Under the pieces are notes generated by a model. The model made no database searches and was not told the DNA's origin. It worked only from the letters and a program-made list of their open reading frames with translations. The position numbers and the translations under genes were made by a program. From DASZBX01 sp035943635 (GTDB taxonomy: Bacteria > Actinomycetota > Actinomycetes > Streptomycetales > Catenulisporaceae), in the NCBI GenBank assembly GCA_035943635.1, contig DASZBX010000023.1:8077-72076 (forward strand): 64,000 nt of DNA, given 5' to 3'. Of the stretch, positions 50,501 through 59,876 are shown piece by piece. Positions within the stretch are counted from its first letter, which is position 1, and each line of letters begins with the position of its first letter.

Positions 50501-52790
50501 CCTGCGGCGGCTGACCGACGAGACCGCGCGCACGCTGCTCGACCGCGCCCTGAACTCAGACCTGGACTACGAGGCCGCCCTGGTCCTCGTGCGCGAACTG
50601 GTGCCGCAGATCACGGACGCGCGGGTCGCCGCGGGCGTCACCGGGTACCTCGGCGTCGCCGCAGCCTGCGTACTTCAACTGTCCGACCTGAAGGAACGTC
50701 TGGACACCGTCAGCTCGGCCGCGACCGAAATCGAGACCGAACCCGATACCGAACCCGAGACCGGGCCGGAAGAACCGTCCGTCCCGACAGCGCCCGCCCT
50801 GATCACGATGGACGACAACCTGGGCCGCACCTTCAGCCGGGCCCGGCGCGGGCTGTGCGGCGGAAAGCAGTACCGCGGCCTGTCCCTCCCGGATGCCGTG
50901 GCCGGCCTCCAGGACCTCGACCGGATCCTGACCGGCCCGGACGCCGCAGGCTCACCGGACAAACCGGTCCGGCCCAGCGCCCGGCTCTACCAGGACCTGC
51001 CCGAAACCCTCTGGAGCGAACTGGTCGCCGCGCTCCTGACCGCCCCGGCGCTCGCCTACCGGGCCGTGTCGCCCGCCCTCGGCCAGGCCGAGCGGGCCGC
51101 GCTGGCCGCGTTCCTGGCCGCGCTGGCCGACAGCGCGCTCGGGGCGCCGGCGGCCGGGCTCCGGTTCGTCACGCTCGTGCGCGCAGACGCCGGGGCGCCG
51201 GCCGCACCGACCTGGACCGTCACGGACACCCCGCACGGGCGCGCCGTGGTCGTCGGCCGGGAGGCGCACCGCTCGCTCAAGCAGACCGCCTACCGCTACA
51301 AGGCGCTCGACTACAGCCGCGACGGGCAGTTCGGCGAGATACCCGGCTGGAAGGTCCTGGGCGAACGGGCCGCGGACCCGTGGCCCAACCCCGGCGGGCT
51401 GGCCGAGTACCGCCGCGCGGCCGAGGGCCGGGACCCGGCCCCGCTGCCGGCCGGGGCGGCCGAGGCCCTGTCCGCACGGACCGGACTGAGCCGGGGCGAG
51501 GCGGCGGTGCTGCTGGCCGCGCTGCCGGCCCAGACCGCCGGGCTCGGCGACGGGGCCCCGGCCGGGCTGCCCGCGCTGCTCGGGCTCAAACCGGCCGAGC
51601 TCAAACTGGCCGGCGCCACCTTCGACGAACTCGGCGACCGCACCTGCGCCCGGCTGGTCGGCGCCCTGCTGCCCGCGCGGATCGACCAGCTCTGGGCGGA
51701 CGAGGGCCCGGACGTGGACGCCGCCGCGGCAACCTGGATAGCGCTCAAGGGCCGGCAGGAACCACTCCCGGAATGGCTGCTCGCGGCCGCCGCCAAGGCG
51801 ACCACGAGCAACGCCGCGACGACCCGGGAGACCATGATCCGGACCATCCGGGGACTGCTGAACCCGGACTCCGCGGCCTGGCTCGGCGCCGCGCAGTTCC
51901 AGGCCCCGGACATCGCCTGGTCGGCGCGGGCGTTGCTGTGGCTGTGCTACGCCCTGCCGGTCAACGACCCGCTGCGCGAACGGCTGCCGCGCGCCCTGGC
52001 CGTGGTCCGGGAACGGCTGGCCGACCCGCAGTTGCAGACCGAGGCCCGGTGGGCCCGCACCGAACCCGGCGAACTGGCCGCCCTGCTCGGCGTGGAAGCG
52101 GCCGAGTCGGGCGAGGCCTGGCGGATCGGGCCGTTCTCGGCCACGGTCAACCTGGAGTGGTGCTCGCTGCGCCTGCACCCGGCCGCCCTGTCCGGACCGG
52201 ACGACCCGGCCCTGGCGTACCTGGCCGGGATCAGCCCCGGCGGGGACGACCCGGAGGCGCTGCGGTTCCTGCTCGGCGAGGAGCTGCCCGCCCTGCTCGC
52301 GGCCGGTCAGGTGGACGTGAGCGGCGACCCGTACCCGGCCCAGGACCCGATCCGCTCGGTGCCGCAACTGGTCGCCGAGGTCGCCGACACGCTCACGATC
52401 AGCCCGGATGCGGCGGCGGTCTACCTGATGCTGCTCGCCCTGCCGGACCCGACCGACCGCAACCAGGTTGTGTGGACCGGCTGGAAGCCCGCCCGCTGGA
52501 AGGCGGCCCAGTCCGAGCTGGCCGCCACCGACCTGGTCGTGGCCGGGCGGCGCAAGCGCGCGGGCCGGGAGCTGTTCCTGCCGGGCGTGTGGAACGAGCT
52601 CGCCGCGCCGCACCTGCCGGTCGAGACCTGGAAGAGCGGCGTGCTCGGCGTGCGGGCGGACGGGACCGTGTCGCTCGGGTTCGCCGTGCCGCGGATACCG
52701 GTCGCCGAGCTCTACGACCAGGCCTGGCGCCGGGTCCAGGCGGGCGACGGGCCGCGGCTGCTGGGACTGGCGGCCACCCGGGGCCGATGA
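47571..52790 (+). CDS. Giant protein of unknown function, paralog B
   Basis: The 1739-residue paralog of the protein at 23778-28373 shares high similarity in the first 330 residues and in the last 200 (VPQLVAEVADTL, YLMLLALPDPTDRNQ, LAATDLVVAG, VQAGDGPR). It contains about 90 extra residues in the second quarter and a Glu/Pro-rich linker near 1060. It has no membrane segment, P-loop or recognised catalytic motif. GTG 47571 has GGGGGAGGG upstream and begins at the same place relative to the shared RRDVLSARVYAHPAL block. It is divergent from the XRE/TIR operon, followed by a hairpin, and not obviously part of it. Confidence 0.82.
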   Translation: METVDGEFDALIEAGGVAPVGAAVGHRRDVLSARVYAHPALDDRRVVTLVPEPLAAAEDLAMEFLGFAGATAPRQAGQGRSVGGDGDGIGGDRGGRDGGGATAVGVVRRRALGFPAWALVHDPANARHALDVVKEMERCARLAGVKPGRARAEFEALAERLAASAAHFLPSFFEQAARAFLAADNAAVASALFTRAREVERAYGVAIDEDELAASFLEFALAGAVSAKAMSDYGKQLAGRCAPDEAYRRFRQMCVERVAAGLPPYAAMPSDLRKLARAAKLDDAAEDAAVARDLLALTAVSRAALGFWNLYRPALVRAGKHDVRVLELLVRLMPDFPGSENPVADDAWLELLEQSGALELLAGGGGGGGVGASVGAPRPGVAVDWLNRFVRHAARPSHWRWRSEQAERPRRSRLPGRLVERLAPRLAAEQATGAGKLVLCAWPDADIDLIDQCLAAGLRVAAPTRQFSLNLSAWLASGSPRDLAAFAADRSLRPTLRKAVIALASGKLDRARGQRSLDEVAEQVVACAGLRSVVHDYLAEQAEAAVAGGLADLEVHASFWRRLSNPALYLANLHAVRRVAELDVAAVLGQAIRAGIFDEYGWQALDEACTALAGVEPGADAHLMNLVRPSAASADTASGGRPFYGTYHRVWRAIPQWPYLILSHADAVSVVGAAENVLTCDDAAPRSNPATQSGRNRASVQPNRILRFVDGKLLVAWHAGNTQLAYWHSDPNTLISWSANIEARATPSSLALPDGGRTFGGKPLTYPVPDWSESAPVISDGTSYWTLQQVTPELKNHANHRHLPAQPRPSGAVPTWLGLDPVTGERFSAKPPSFFEGGVNEGEVVAEASWLRPAVPGAHSSPLGCAPDGLLGSRTRRAADGAETCTGTDGRRIVLDRVPANYHVVGALDVPGAGAANRLAILENERQIGWYLADGTRRVAAIQPGAQAAGYSRGTWCMPPVEFWHFLTVRDEAGSVALRRLTDETARTLLDRALNSDLDYEAALVLVRELVPQITDARVAAGVTGYLGVAAACVLQLSDLKERLDTVSSAATEIETEPDTEPETGPEEPSVPTAPALITMDDNLGRTFSRARRGLCGGKQYRGLSLPDAVAGLQDLDRILTGPDAAGSPDKPVRPSARLYQDLPETLWSELVAALLTAPALAYRAVSPALGQAERAALAAFLAALADSALGAPAAGLRFVTLVRADAGAPAAPTWTVTDTPHGRAVVVGREAHRSLKQTAYRYKALDYSRDGQFGEIPGWKVLGERAADPWPNPGGLAEYRRAAEGRDPAPLPAGAAEALSARTGLSRGEAAVLLAALPAQTAGLGDGAPAGLPALLGLKPAELKLAGATFDELGDRTCARLVGALLPARIDQLWADEGPDVDAAAATWIALKGRQEPLPEWLLAAAAKATTSNAATTRETMIRTIRGLLNPDSAAWLGAAQFQAPDIAWSARALLWLCYALPVNDPLRERLPRALAVVRERLADPQLQTEARWARTEPGELAALLGVEAAESGEAWRIGPFSATVNLEWCSLRLHPAALSGPDDPALAYLAGISPGGDDPEALRFLLGEELPALLAAGQVDVSGDPYPAQDPIRSVPQLVAEVADTLTISPDAAAVYLMLLALPDPTDRNQVVWTGWKPARWKAAQSELAATDLVVAGRRKRAGRELFLPGVWNELAAPHLPVETWKSGVLGVRADGTVSLGFAVPRIPVAELYDQAWRRVQAGDGPRLLGLAATRGR

Positions 52791-52816
52791 TTGGGCGCGA
52801 CACGATCGCGATGCGT

Positions 52817-52862
52817 GCAGCTTCGGCCGGAGGACGGTTTTCGGACTCTCGGCCGAAGCTGC
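52817..52862. terminator. Bidirectional hairpin after giant paralog B
   Basis: GCAGCTTCGGCCG at 52817-52829 pairs perfectly with CGGCCGAAGCTGC at 52850-52862, with a 20-base loop. It lies between convergent stops at 52790 and 52890. Confidence 0.7.
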
Positions 52863-52889
52863 TTCGGGTTCACCTCCCGCGGCAGGGCC

Positions 52890-53639
52890 TCAGTTTTTGG
52901 CCAGGGCGTTGCCGAACAGGTGCAGCAGGCGGTCCCAGTGGTGCTTTAGCGCGGCGGGGTTGAAGGCGTCGGTGTCGGACATGGTGAAGCCGTGGATGGT
53001 GCCGGGGTAGATCTCGGAGGTGTAGGCGACGCCTGCGGCGTCCAACGCCCGATTGAGTTCACTGACAGTCCGCGCGCTCATGTCGCTCTCGGCGTGGCCG
53101 AGGTGGACTTCGGCGGTGAGCTCGGGGATGAGGCGGTGCGGGCTGTCGGGCGCGTCGGTGATCAGCTTGCCGGGATGGAACCCGGCGACGGCGGCCACCT
53201 GGTCAGGGTGGGCTGCCGCGGTACGTAGCGCCAGAACGGCGCCCATGCAGTACCCGACCACGCCGACCGGCCCGGCGCTGACCTCAGACTGAGTGGTGAG
53301 GAACTCGAGGTAGTCGACGGCGTCGCGCCGGGCGCGTTCGACGGTGTGCGCTGCGACCAGAGGCATCAACTGGGCGACGACCCCGGGCCGGGCGTCTTCT
53401 CCGATGTGCGCGGGAAGGTCGATCAGCGGTGCCGGGCCGTGCCGGTAGAAGAGGTTGGGGACGAGCACGTAGTACCCGTGCGCGGCCAGTTCGCGGGCCA
53501 TCTCCTCCAGTACGGGCCGCAAGCCGAAGATGTCCATGTACAGCAACACCCCGGGGTGCCGCTCGCCATCGTCGGGGAAGGCGGCGAACGCGTCGGCCTG
53601 GCCGTCCGCGGTGGGAATCTGCAACAGCTTGGTGGGCAT
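52890..53639 (-). CDS. Dienelactone hydrolase-family alpha/beta hydrolase
   Basis: The 249-residue protein has the DLH layout: strands GVLLYMDIFGLRP (with conserved Glu later), the nucleophile elbow VVGYCMGA with Cys as nucleophile, an acidic residue in VHLGHAESDMS, and the catalytic His in PGTIHGFTM. The family hydrolyses dienelactones from chloroaromatic degradation or other esters. ATG 53639 follows AGGAGG, so the upstream extension is rejected. No aromatic-degradation genes are nearby. Confidence 0.9.
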   Translation of the reverse strand: MPTKLLQIPTADGQADAFAAFPDDGERHPGVLLYMDIFGLRPVLEEMARELAAHGYYVLVPNLFYRHGPAPLIDLPAHIGEDARPGVVAQLMPLVAAHTVERARRDAVDYLEFLTTQSEVSAGPVGVVGYCMGAVLALRTAAAHPDQVAAVAGFHPGKLITDAPDSPHRLIPELTAEVHLGHAESDMSARTVSELNRALDAAGVAYTSEIYPGTIHGFTMSDTDAFNPAALKHHWDRLLHLFGNALAKN

Positions 53640-53867
53640 GAATCCTCCTAATGTGGTTGACATATCGACCCTGTGATCAGCACGAAGGAGGCGGAGCCCG
53701 CGCAGTGGCGACGGTTCCTGGATCGAACAGCGGACCAGCACCGGCCCGCCCGACGCTCAGAAGAGCACCGGGTCACCGATCCGTGTGTGGCGCAAGGCCG
53801 TCCCGGTTGTCATGGCTCGACAATACAGCCACCGGGCGAAGCCGATGCGGATGGCGCGCAGTGAGTG

Positions 53868-54947
53868 CTACGCCCACGCCGCCGGAAACACGAGTTCGTC
53901 GTCGCCGAGCGGAGCGAAGAAGCGCTCTACATCCTCCGCACCGACATGCTCCAGCGCCGACGGGGACCAGCGCGGGCGGCGGTCCTTGTCGATGATCTGG
54001 GCGCGGATGCCCTCGATCAGGTCCGGCGAGGAGTGCCCGGCGCACGAGATGCGGAACTCCTGCCGGAGGACCTCGTCGAGCGTGCCGAGCTCGCGGGCCT
54101 GGCGGACGGCGCGCAGGGTGACCTTCACCGTGGTCGGCGAGTTGCCGCGGATCCGGTCCGCGGCCTCCTTCGCGGCGGGCGCGTCGACCGCGGCGAGGCG
54201 TTCGAGGATCTGTTCCACGGTGTCCGCGCGGTAACAGGCGTCGATCCACTCGCGCTGACCGGCGAGTTCACCCTCGGGCGCCGGGACTGCGTGCCGGGCG
54301 ACGATCTCGGCGACGTCGGGTGCGGTCGCCGCGTCGGCCGCGACCAGGTCGGCGACCAGCCGTTCGAGCTGCTCCGACGGCACGAAGCAGTCGGCCAGGC
54401 CGCACAGCAGCGCGTCGGCGGCCCCGAACGTGTCGCCGGTCACCGCCAGGTGGGTGCCGAGCTCGCCCGGCGCCCGCGAGAGCAGGTACGTGCCGCCGAC
54501 GTCGGGCACCAGGCCGATGCAGACCTCCGGCAGCGCCACCTTCGACCGCTCGGTGACGATCCGCACGCTGCCGTGCGCCGAGACCCCGACCCCGCCGCCC
54601 ATCGTGATCCCGTCCATCAGCGCGATGTACGGCTTCGGGTAGGTGGCGATCCGGCTGTTGAGCAGGTACTCCTCGCGCCAGAAGGTCAGCGCGTCGGTGC
54701 GCCCGGACCGGGCGTCCTCGTAGACCGCCCGGATGTCGCCGCCCGCGCACAGCCCGCGCTCGCCGTTGCCGGTGATCAGGACCGCGTCCACGGCGTCGTC
54801 CTGCGCCCAGTCGGCCAGCGCCCTGTCGATCCCCTGCACCATCTCGTAGGTCAGGGAGTTGATCTGCCGGGGCCGGTTCAGCACGAGGCGGCCGATCCGC
54901 CCCTCGCGCCGCACGATCAGGGTCTCGTCGTTCTCGGCTGGGCTCAT
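53868..54947 (-). CDS. 3-hydroxyisobutyryl-CoA hydrolase-like (enoyl-CoA hydratase family)
   Basis: The 359-residue crotonase-fold enzyme of the HIBCH group, longer than ordinary enoyl-CoA hydratases, has an oxyanion-hole segment GERGLCAGGDIRAVYE, TYPKPYIALMDGITMGGGVGVSAHGS, ALPEVCIGLVPDVGGTYLLSR (catalytic Glu/Asp region) and a C-terminal domain (EEFRISCAGHSS-like). HIBCH acts in valine breakdown, releasing 3-hydroxyisobutyrate. The start at ATG 54947 has GGAAC upstream; a longer frame runs into the response-regulator gene. It is downstream of the two-component pair. Confidence 0.88.
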   Translation of the reverse strand: MSPAENDETLIVRREGRIGRLVLNRPRQINSLTYEMVQGIDRALADWAQDDAVDAVLITGNGERGLCAGGDIRAVYEDARSGRTDALTFWREEYLLNSRIATYPKPYIALMDGITMGGGVGVSAHGSVRIVTERSKVALPEVCIGLVPDVGGTYLLSRAPGELGTHLAVTGDTFGAADALLCGLADCFVPSEQLERLVADLVAADAATAPDVAEIVARHAVPAPEGELAGQREWIDACYRADTVEQILERLAAVDAPAAKEAADRIRGNSPTTVKVTLRAVRQARELGTLDEVLRQEFRISCAGHSSPDLIEGIRAQIIDKDRRPRWSPSALEHVGAEDVERFFAPLGDDELVFPAAWA

Positions 54948-55069
54948 CGGGCGGTTCCGTTCGACGCGGCGGCTGGAGCTTGCTCGCTCCATGATCTCAC
55001 TGCGATCCATCGGACCGGCCGTCGCCCTGCCGGGCAGGGTTGGTCGGCCACAGGTACGGCCGGCTGCGG

Positions 55070-55675
55070 CTACAGCCAGCCGTTGCTGCGAGCCGCGCTG
55101 ATCGCCTCGGTCCGGTTGCGGCCGGCAGTCTTGCCGATCGCCGAGGACAGGTAGTTGCGCACGGTGTTCTCGGACAGGTGCAGCCGCCCGGCGATCTCGG
55201 CCACCGTGGCCCCGTCCACGGCCGCGTTCAGCACGTCCACCTCGCGCGAGGTCAGCGGGTTCGGTCCGGCGCTGAGCGCGGCCGCGGCCAGGGCCGGGTC
55301 GATGATCCGCTCCCCGGCCATCACCCGGCGCACCGCGTGCGCGAGCTCCTGCACCGGGCTGTCCTTGACCAGGAACGCCACCGCCCCGGCCTCCATCGCC
55401 CGGCGCAGGTAGCCGGGCCGGCCGAACGTGGTCAGTATCACCACCTTGCAGGACGGCAGCCGGACGCGCAGCTCGGCCGCCGCGTCCAGGCCGCTGCGGC
55501 CGGGCAGCTCGATGTCCAGCAGCGCGACGTCCGGGACCAGGTCCACCGCGGTGGGGACGATCGAGTCCCCGTCGGCGACCTGGCCGACCACCTCGATGTC
55601 CTCCTCCATGCCGAGCAGCAGGGCCAGCGCGCCGCGCATCATGCCCTGGTCCTCGGCCAGCAGTGTCCGGATCAA
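55070..55675 (-). CDS. NarL/LuxR-family response regulator
   Basis: The 201-residue product has a receiver domain at about 1-115 with LLAEDQGMMRGALALLL (acidic pocket), VALLDIELPGRSGLD (phospho-Asp) and AFLVKDSPVQEL (Lys), and a LuxR helix-turn-helix at about 135-195 (LTSREVDVLNAAVDGATVAEIAGRLHLSENTVRNYLSSAIGKT). The start is TTG 55675, with AAGGAG eight bases before it; the ATG-initiated longer frame adds an unrelated Arg/Gly stretch. It follows the cognate histidine kinase by 112 bases. Confidence 0.92.
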   Translation of the reverse strand: MIRTLLAEDQGMMRGALALLLGMEEDIEVVGQVADGDSIVPTAVDLVPDVALLDIELPGRSGLDAAAELRVRLPSCKVVILTTFGRPGYLRRAMEAGAVAFLVKDSPVQELAHAVRRVMAGERIIDPALAAAALSAGPNPLTSREVDVLNAAVDGATVAEIAGRLHLSENTVRNYLSSAIGKTAGRNRTEAISAARSNGWL

Positions 55676-55787
55676 CGCCGTGCTCCTTCGCTCGCGGTCG
55701 GGCCCGCCCGCCGTTCGGCGGCCCCGACCGGACTGTACTGCCCGGTAGCCTCCGCCCGCCAACGGCGCCGCGACCCGCCGGGCGCAC

Positions 55788-57008
55788 TCACCGCACCGGC
55801 TCCGCGCTCCCGGCGCTCACCCGGCCCGGCTCCGCCGGTTCGCCCGGAAGGGTGGCCAGCAAGACGAAGCCCTTGGCCGACGGTACCTGGGCCAGCGTGC
55901 CGCCGGCGGTGGCCAGGCGTTCGGCCAGGCCCTTGAGCCCGTTGCCCGGGCAGGTCTCGGCGCGGAGGAACTCGGGCGTCGACCCGGCGTCGGCAGCGGA
56001 GTCGGACCCGGTCCCGTCGTCCCGGATCCGCAGCTGCACCGGGTCCTGCTCGCGCAACAGCTCGATCACGCACTCGCGACCGCCGCTGTGCCGGATCACG
56101 TTGGTCACCCCCTCCCGGACCACCCACCCGAGCAGGGCCTCGGTCTGCGCGGACAGCGGCGGCCCGGACTCGCGCACCACCGGCCTGATCCCGGCCGAGC
56201 GCAGCGCGGTGCACGCCTGGTCCAGCTCCTCGGCCAGGCTCACCTGCCGGTACCCGGTCACCGCCTCGCGGATCTCGGTCAGCGCCTGGCGGCTGACCGC
56301 CTCGATGTCGGCGGCCTGCTCCAGCGCCAGCTTCAGGTCGATGGGAGCCAGCCGCCGGGTGGCCTCCGCCTTGACCGCGATCACCGACATGCTGTGGCCG
56401 AGCAGGTCGTGCAGGTCGCGGGAGAACCGCAACCGCTCCGTCGCGACGGCGCTGCGGGCCAGTTCCTCCCGGGTCTCCTTCAGCTGCAACACGGTCGACA
56501 TCAACTCCAGGAAGGCGTTGGTGACCAGGATGGACAGGAACGCATTGAACGCCGTGCTCCACCCTTCGTCCTTGTGGCTCGCGCTGCACGCCGCGAACGA
56601 GATCACCGGGAGCAGGATGATCGCGCACCGGCTCAACCGGCCGGTGAACACCGCGCCGCAGACCACGCCCGCCAACGCGTACAACGCACCCCAGGAGTGA
56701 TAACTGCTGGCCAGCGCGGTGGCCAGGACCACGCTCGTCCCGGCCAGCACGCTCGGCGCGGCCTCGGCCAGCCGACCGGGCCGTTTGTCCTCGCCGAAGG
56801 CCAGCACGATCGCGAAGCAGTAGCACGCCACGAACGCCGCGAGCCCGGCCGCGCCCCACGCCGGGTGCGCAAGCCGCCACTTCAGCACGTCGGTGAACGG
56901 CCCGATCGCGATGAACAGCCACAAGAACAGCGCGTATGAGCTCACGTCCTCCAATTTCTCGATCTCATCGACGGAGATCCGCCTGCGAATAGGCCGCCGT
57001 GCCGCCAT
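55788..57008 (-). CDS. Sensor histidine kinase, DesK/LiaS (HisKA_3) type
   Basis: The 406-residue product has an N-terminal region with about five to six membrane helices (about 25-180). It is followed by HisKA_3 (FSRDLHDLLGHSMSVIAVKAE, with phospho-acceptor His) and a C-terminal HATPase with NVIRHS, DDGTGSD and GNGLKGLAERL. Such kinases sense membrane state or cell-wall stress and signal to NarL-type regulators like the downstream gene. ATG 57008 is used. Confidence 0.92.
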   Translation of the reverse strand: MAARRPIRRRISVDEIEKLEDVSSYALFLWLFIAIGPFTDVLKWRLAHPAWGAAGLAAFVACYCFAIVLAFGEDKRPGRLAEAAPSVLAGTSVVLATALASSYHSWGALYALAGVVCGAVFTGRLSRCAIILLPVISFAACSASHKDEGWSTAFNAFLSILVTNAFLELMSTVLQLKETREELARSAVATERLRFSRDLHDLLGHSMSVIAVKAEATRRLAPIDLKLALEQAADIEAVSRQALTEIREAVTGYRQVSLAEELDQACTALRSAGIRPVVRESGPPLSAQTEALLGWVVREGVTNVIRHSGGRECVIELLREQDPVQLRIRDDGTGSDSAADAGSTPEFLRAETCPGNGLKGLAERLATAGGTLAQVPSAKGFVLLATLPGEPAEPGRVSAGSAEPVR

Positions 57009-57197
57009 GTGTTCCCGCCCCGTTTCTCCCCGAACCTCGACCGGTCCTCAGCGTGGGCCGGCCTGCGCGTGTAACCCTCGTGCCTATCCCTTGATGCTTG
57101 TGGCTGACGAGAGTCCCACAGGTATATCGGACGATAGTTTAGGAGCCGACGTGTTGAACTGTGCAGGTCTGTAAAGTCAAAACTTCGTAGGACCTCC

Positions 57198-57220
57198 GTC
57201 CCGGGGCCGGGCCCCGGGAC
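57198..57220 (-). terminator. GC hairpin after the LLM oxidoreductase gene
   Basis: The palindrome GTCCCGGGGCC/GGCCCCGGGAC lies 46 bases after the LLM stop on the minus strand. A TTTT follows further on. Confidence 0.5.
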
Positions 57221-57265
57221 ACCTCCTTGTCCGGAGCCGCAGCCTCCTTGCGGAGCGCGGCCAGG

Positions 57266-58114
57266 TCAGCCGCGCGGCGGTCCGGCCGCGATCCGCTCCC
57301 GGGCCTGCGCCACCCGCTCGGCCTGGGTCTCCAGCGAACCCCAGCGGGTTTCCAGCCACCAGGTGCAGCCCGCCTCGGCCCACGGCCGCACGTGCGCGGC
57401 CGCCGACACCAGGTCCCCGGCCGGGGTCTCGCCCTCGGACACCACGTCGACGTCCGGCCGCGCGCCGTTCTCGGCCAGCCAGGCCCGCAGCTCGCGGACG
57501 TCCTGCGGCGCGCCGGCCCGTCCGTCGGCGAGGTAGTACTCCGGCACGACTCCGGCGCACCGGGCCGCCCGGCGCATCGACTTCGGCTTCGGCCACGCGC
57601 CGACCACCCAGATCGGGATGTCCGCCTGCACCGGCCGCACGGCGCTGACCAGGTCGTCGCGGTCGCACACGTAGTCGTAGTGCGTGCCGTGGTGCTCCCG
57701 GCCGCCCGCCCACAGCAGGCGGATCAGGTCGATGCCCTCGTCCAGCATCTCGGCCCGCTCCCGGGTCGCGGTGACTTCCCGGGTCTGCGGCAGCTCGGTG
57801 CCGATCGCCCCCAGCCCGACGGTCAGGATCGCGCGGCCGCCGGACAACTGGTCGAGCGTGGCGACCTGGCTGGCCACCTTCCACGGCCGCCGCCACGGCA
57901 GGGGAGTGAGCAGCGTGCCCAGCCGCACCCGGTTCGTGCGCACGGCCATCGCCGAGAGCAGGCCCCACGCGTCCACGCCGTACGCCGCCTCCCACACGAA
58001 CACCCCGTCCCACCCGGACTCCTCGGCCAGGACTGCCGATTCCAGCTGCTCGGTGGCCGTGCCGCCCGGAAGGATAATGCCGTATTTCATCATGTTTGTC
58101 TGCTGCGTCGTCAT
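57266..58114 (-). CDS. LLM-class F420/FMN-dependent oxidoreductase
   Basis: The 282-residue luciferase-like TIM-barrel protein shows MKYGIILPGG, LESAVLAEESGWDGVFVWE, VRLGTLLTPLPWRRPWKVASQVATLDQLSGGRAILTVGLG and PIWVVGAWPKPKSMRRAARCAGVVP, all typical landmarks. It uses reduced flavin or F420 on an unknown substrate. ATG 58114 has GGAAGG upstream. It is divergent from the acyl-CoA synthetase gene. Confidence 0.9.
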   Translation of the reverse strand: MTTQQTNMMKYGIILPGGTATEQLESAVLAEESGWDGVFVWEAAYGVDAWGLLSAMAVRTNRVRLGTLLTPLPWRRPWKVASQVATLDQLSGGRAILTVGLGAIGTELPQTREVTATRERAEMLDEGIDLIRLLWAGGREHHGTHYDYVCDRDDLVSAVRPVQADIPIWVVGAWPKPKSMRRAARCAGVVPEYYLADGRAGAPQDVRELRAWLAENGARPDVDVVSEGETPAGDLVSAAAHVRPWAEAGCTWWLETRWGSLETQAERVAQARERIAAGPPRG

Positions 58115-58240
58115 CCCACCTTCCTAGCGCACAGGTCCGACAGGGCCGCTGTTCAACTGCGGCACGAACCGCCCGAATGCCTCGATCAGCAGTCGTACGA
58201 AACCACGCCGACCGGCCGCCGCCGAGCGCCGCGGGCCCGA

Positions 58241-58246
58241 TAGAGT
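58241..58246 (+). promoter_or_regulatory. -10 box of a leaderless acyl-CoA synthetase mRNA
   Basis: TAGAGT is followed by exactly 6 bases and the ATG at 58253, with no ribosome-binding site. This TANNNT-6-ATG layout is the classic leaderless arrangement in actinobacteria. No good -35 was seen. Confidence 0.5.
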
Positions 58247-58252
58247 TCGGGT

Positions 58253-59665
58253 ATGCGTCTACTGCCAGGCCTCACCGGGCCGCTCGCCGACCGCCCCGAC
58301 GCCGTCCAGGTCGCCGGACGGACGACCTCGGCCGAAGCCCTGCTCGGCGCGGCCGCCGCCGTGGCCGGGCGGATCGCCGGGGCACCGGCCGTCGCCGTGC
58401 ACGCCACGGCCGGCCTGGAAACCGTCGCGGCGATCGTCGGCGGACTGCTCGCCGGCGTGCCGATCGTGCCGGTCGCCCCGGACAGCGGCAGCGGCGAGGT
58501 CGCGCACGTGCTGGCCGACTCCGGCGCGGCCCTGCTGCTGGCCGCGGCCTCCGCCGGAGACGTGTGGCCGGACCGCGGCGTGCCGCTGGTGCCCGTGGAC
58601 GCCGAGGAACGCGCCGAGTACCGCGCGGCGCCGGACCCGGCCGGAATCGACGGGACCGCGCTGATCCTCTACACCTCGGGCACGACCGGACGGCCCAAGG
58701 GCGTGCCGGTCACCCACGGCGCCATCGCGGCCGACCTGGACGCGCTCGCCGCCGCCTGGGACTGGACCACCGAGGACACCCTCGTGCACGGACTGCCGCT
58801 CTTCCACGTCCACGGCCTGGTCCTGGGCCTGCTTGGCGCGCTGCGGACCGGCTCGCGGCTGGTGCACACCGGGCGCCCGACCCCCGACGCCTACGCGGCC
58901 GCGGGCGGCAGCCTGTACTTCGGCGTGCCCACGGTCTGGTCCCGGATCGCCGCCGACCCGGCCGCGGCCAAGGCCCTGTCCGGCGCCCGGCTGCTGGTCT
59001 CCGGCTCGGCCGCGCTGCCCGGGCCGGTGTTCGCCCGGCTGCTGGAGCTGACCGGGCTGCGCCCGGCTGAACGCTACGGCATGACCGAGACCCTGATCAC
59101 CGTCGCCGCCCGCGCGGCCGACCCGAACCGGCGGGCCGGATCCGTCGGCCACCCGGTCGACGGGGTGCAGACCCGCCTGGTCGGCCCCGAGGGCGAGGCC
59201 ACGGCGCACGACGGGGCGACCGTCGGCGAACTCCAGGTGCGCGGGGCCACGGTGTTCCGCGGCTACCTCGGCCGGCCCGAGGCGACCGCGGCCTCGTTCA
59301 CCGAGGACGGCTGGTTCCGCACCGGCGACATGGCGATCGTGGACCAGGACGGCGCGCACCGGATCGTCGGGCGGGCCGCCACCGACCTGATCAAGTCCGG
59401 CGGCTACCGGATCGGTGCCGGAGAGATCGAGGACGCGCTGCTCGGCCGGCCCGGGGTGACCGAGGCCGCGGTGATCGGCGTGCCGGACGCAGACCTCGGC
59501 GAACGGATCGTCGCGTACGTGGTCGCGGAAGGCGTCACCGAACGCGAACTCATCGACGCGGTCGCCCAGGACCTGTCCGTGCACAAGCGCCCGCGCGAAG
59601 TCGTGTTCGTCGACGCTCTGCCGCGCAACGCGATGGGGAAGGTACGCAAGGACAAATTGCGCTGA
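58253..59665 (+). CDS. MatB-like acyl-CoA synthetase (AMP-forming)
   Basis: The 470-residue ANL-superfamily enzyme activates a carboxylic acid to an acyl-CoA through an acyl-adenylate. Motifs: P-loop LILYTSGTTGRPKGVPVTH, ERYGMTET, GWFRTGDMAIVDQDGAHRIVGRA and the catalytic Lys in LPRNAMGKVRKDKLR. Short length and LYFGVPTVWSRI resemble malonyl-CoA synthetase MatB, but medium-chain substrates are possible. ATG 58253 is leaderless-like. Divergent from the LLM gene. Confidence 0.88.
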   Translation: MRLLPGLTGPLADRPDAVQVAGRTTSAEALLGAAAAVAGRIAGAPAVAVHATAGLETVAAIVGGLLAGVPIVPVAPDSGSGEVAHVLADSGAALLLAAASAGDVWPDRGVPLVPVDAEERAEYRAAPDPAGIDGTALILYTSGTTGRPKGVPVTHGAIAADLDALAAAWDWTTEDTLVHGLPLFHVHGLVLGLLGALRTGSRLVHTGRPTPDAYAAAGGSLYFGVPTVWSRIAADPAAAKALSGARLLVSGSAALPGPVFARLLELTGLRPAERYGMTETLITVAARAADPNRRAGSVGHPVDGVQTRLVGPEGEATAHDGATVGELQVRGATVFRGYLGRPEATAASFTEDGWFRTGDMAIVDQDGAHRIVGRAATDLIKSGGYRIGAGEIEDALLGRPGVTEAAVIGVPDADLGERIVAYVVAEGVTERELIDAVAQDLSVHKRPREVVFVDALPRNAMGKVRKDKLR

Positions 59666-59876
59666 GCCGACGCGCGCGGGACGCAGCGCAGGTCACACCG
59701 CGCGGACCGACACATAGGCCAGACGGCTGATGGAGCGGTCCGCCACGCGACCGTCGGTGGATGTGGTGAACGGGCGCATGGTTCGGCCTCGGCGGCGGGG
59801 CTAATTTCACGGCACCTGGACGTGAACGACGGCTATGGCAGGTCCCTGATCGACGGCTGACGCTCGATTCACGAGG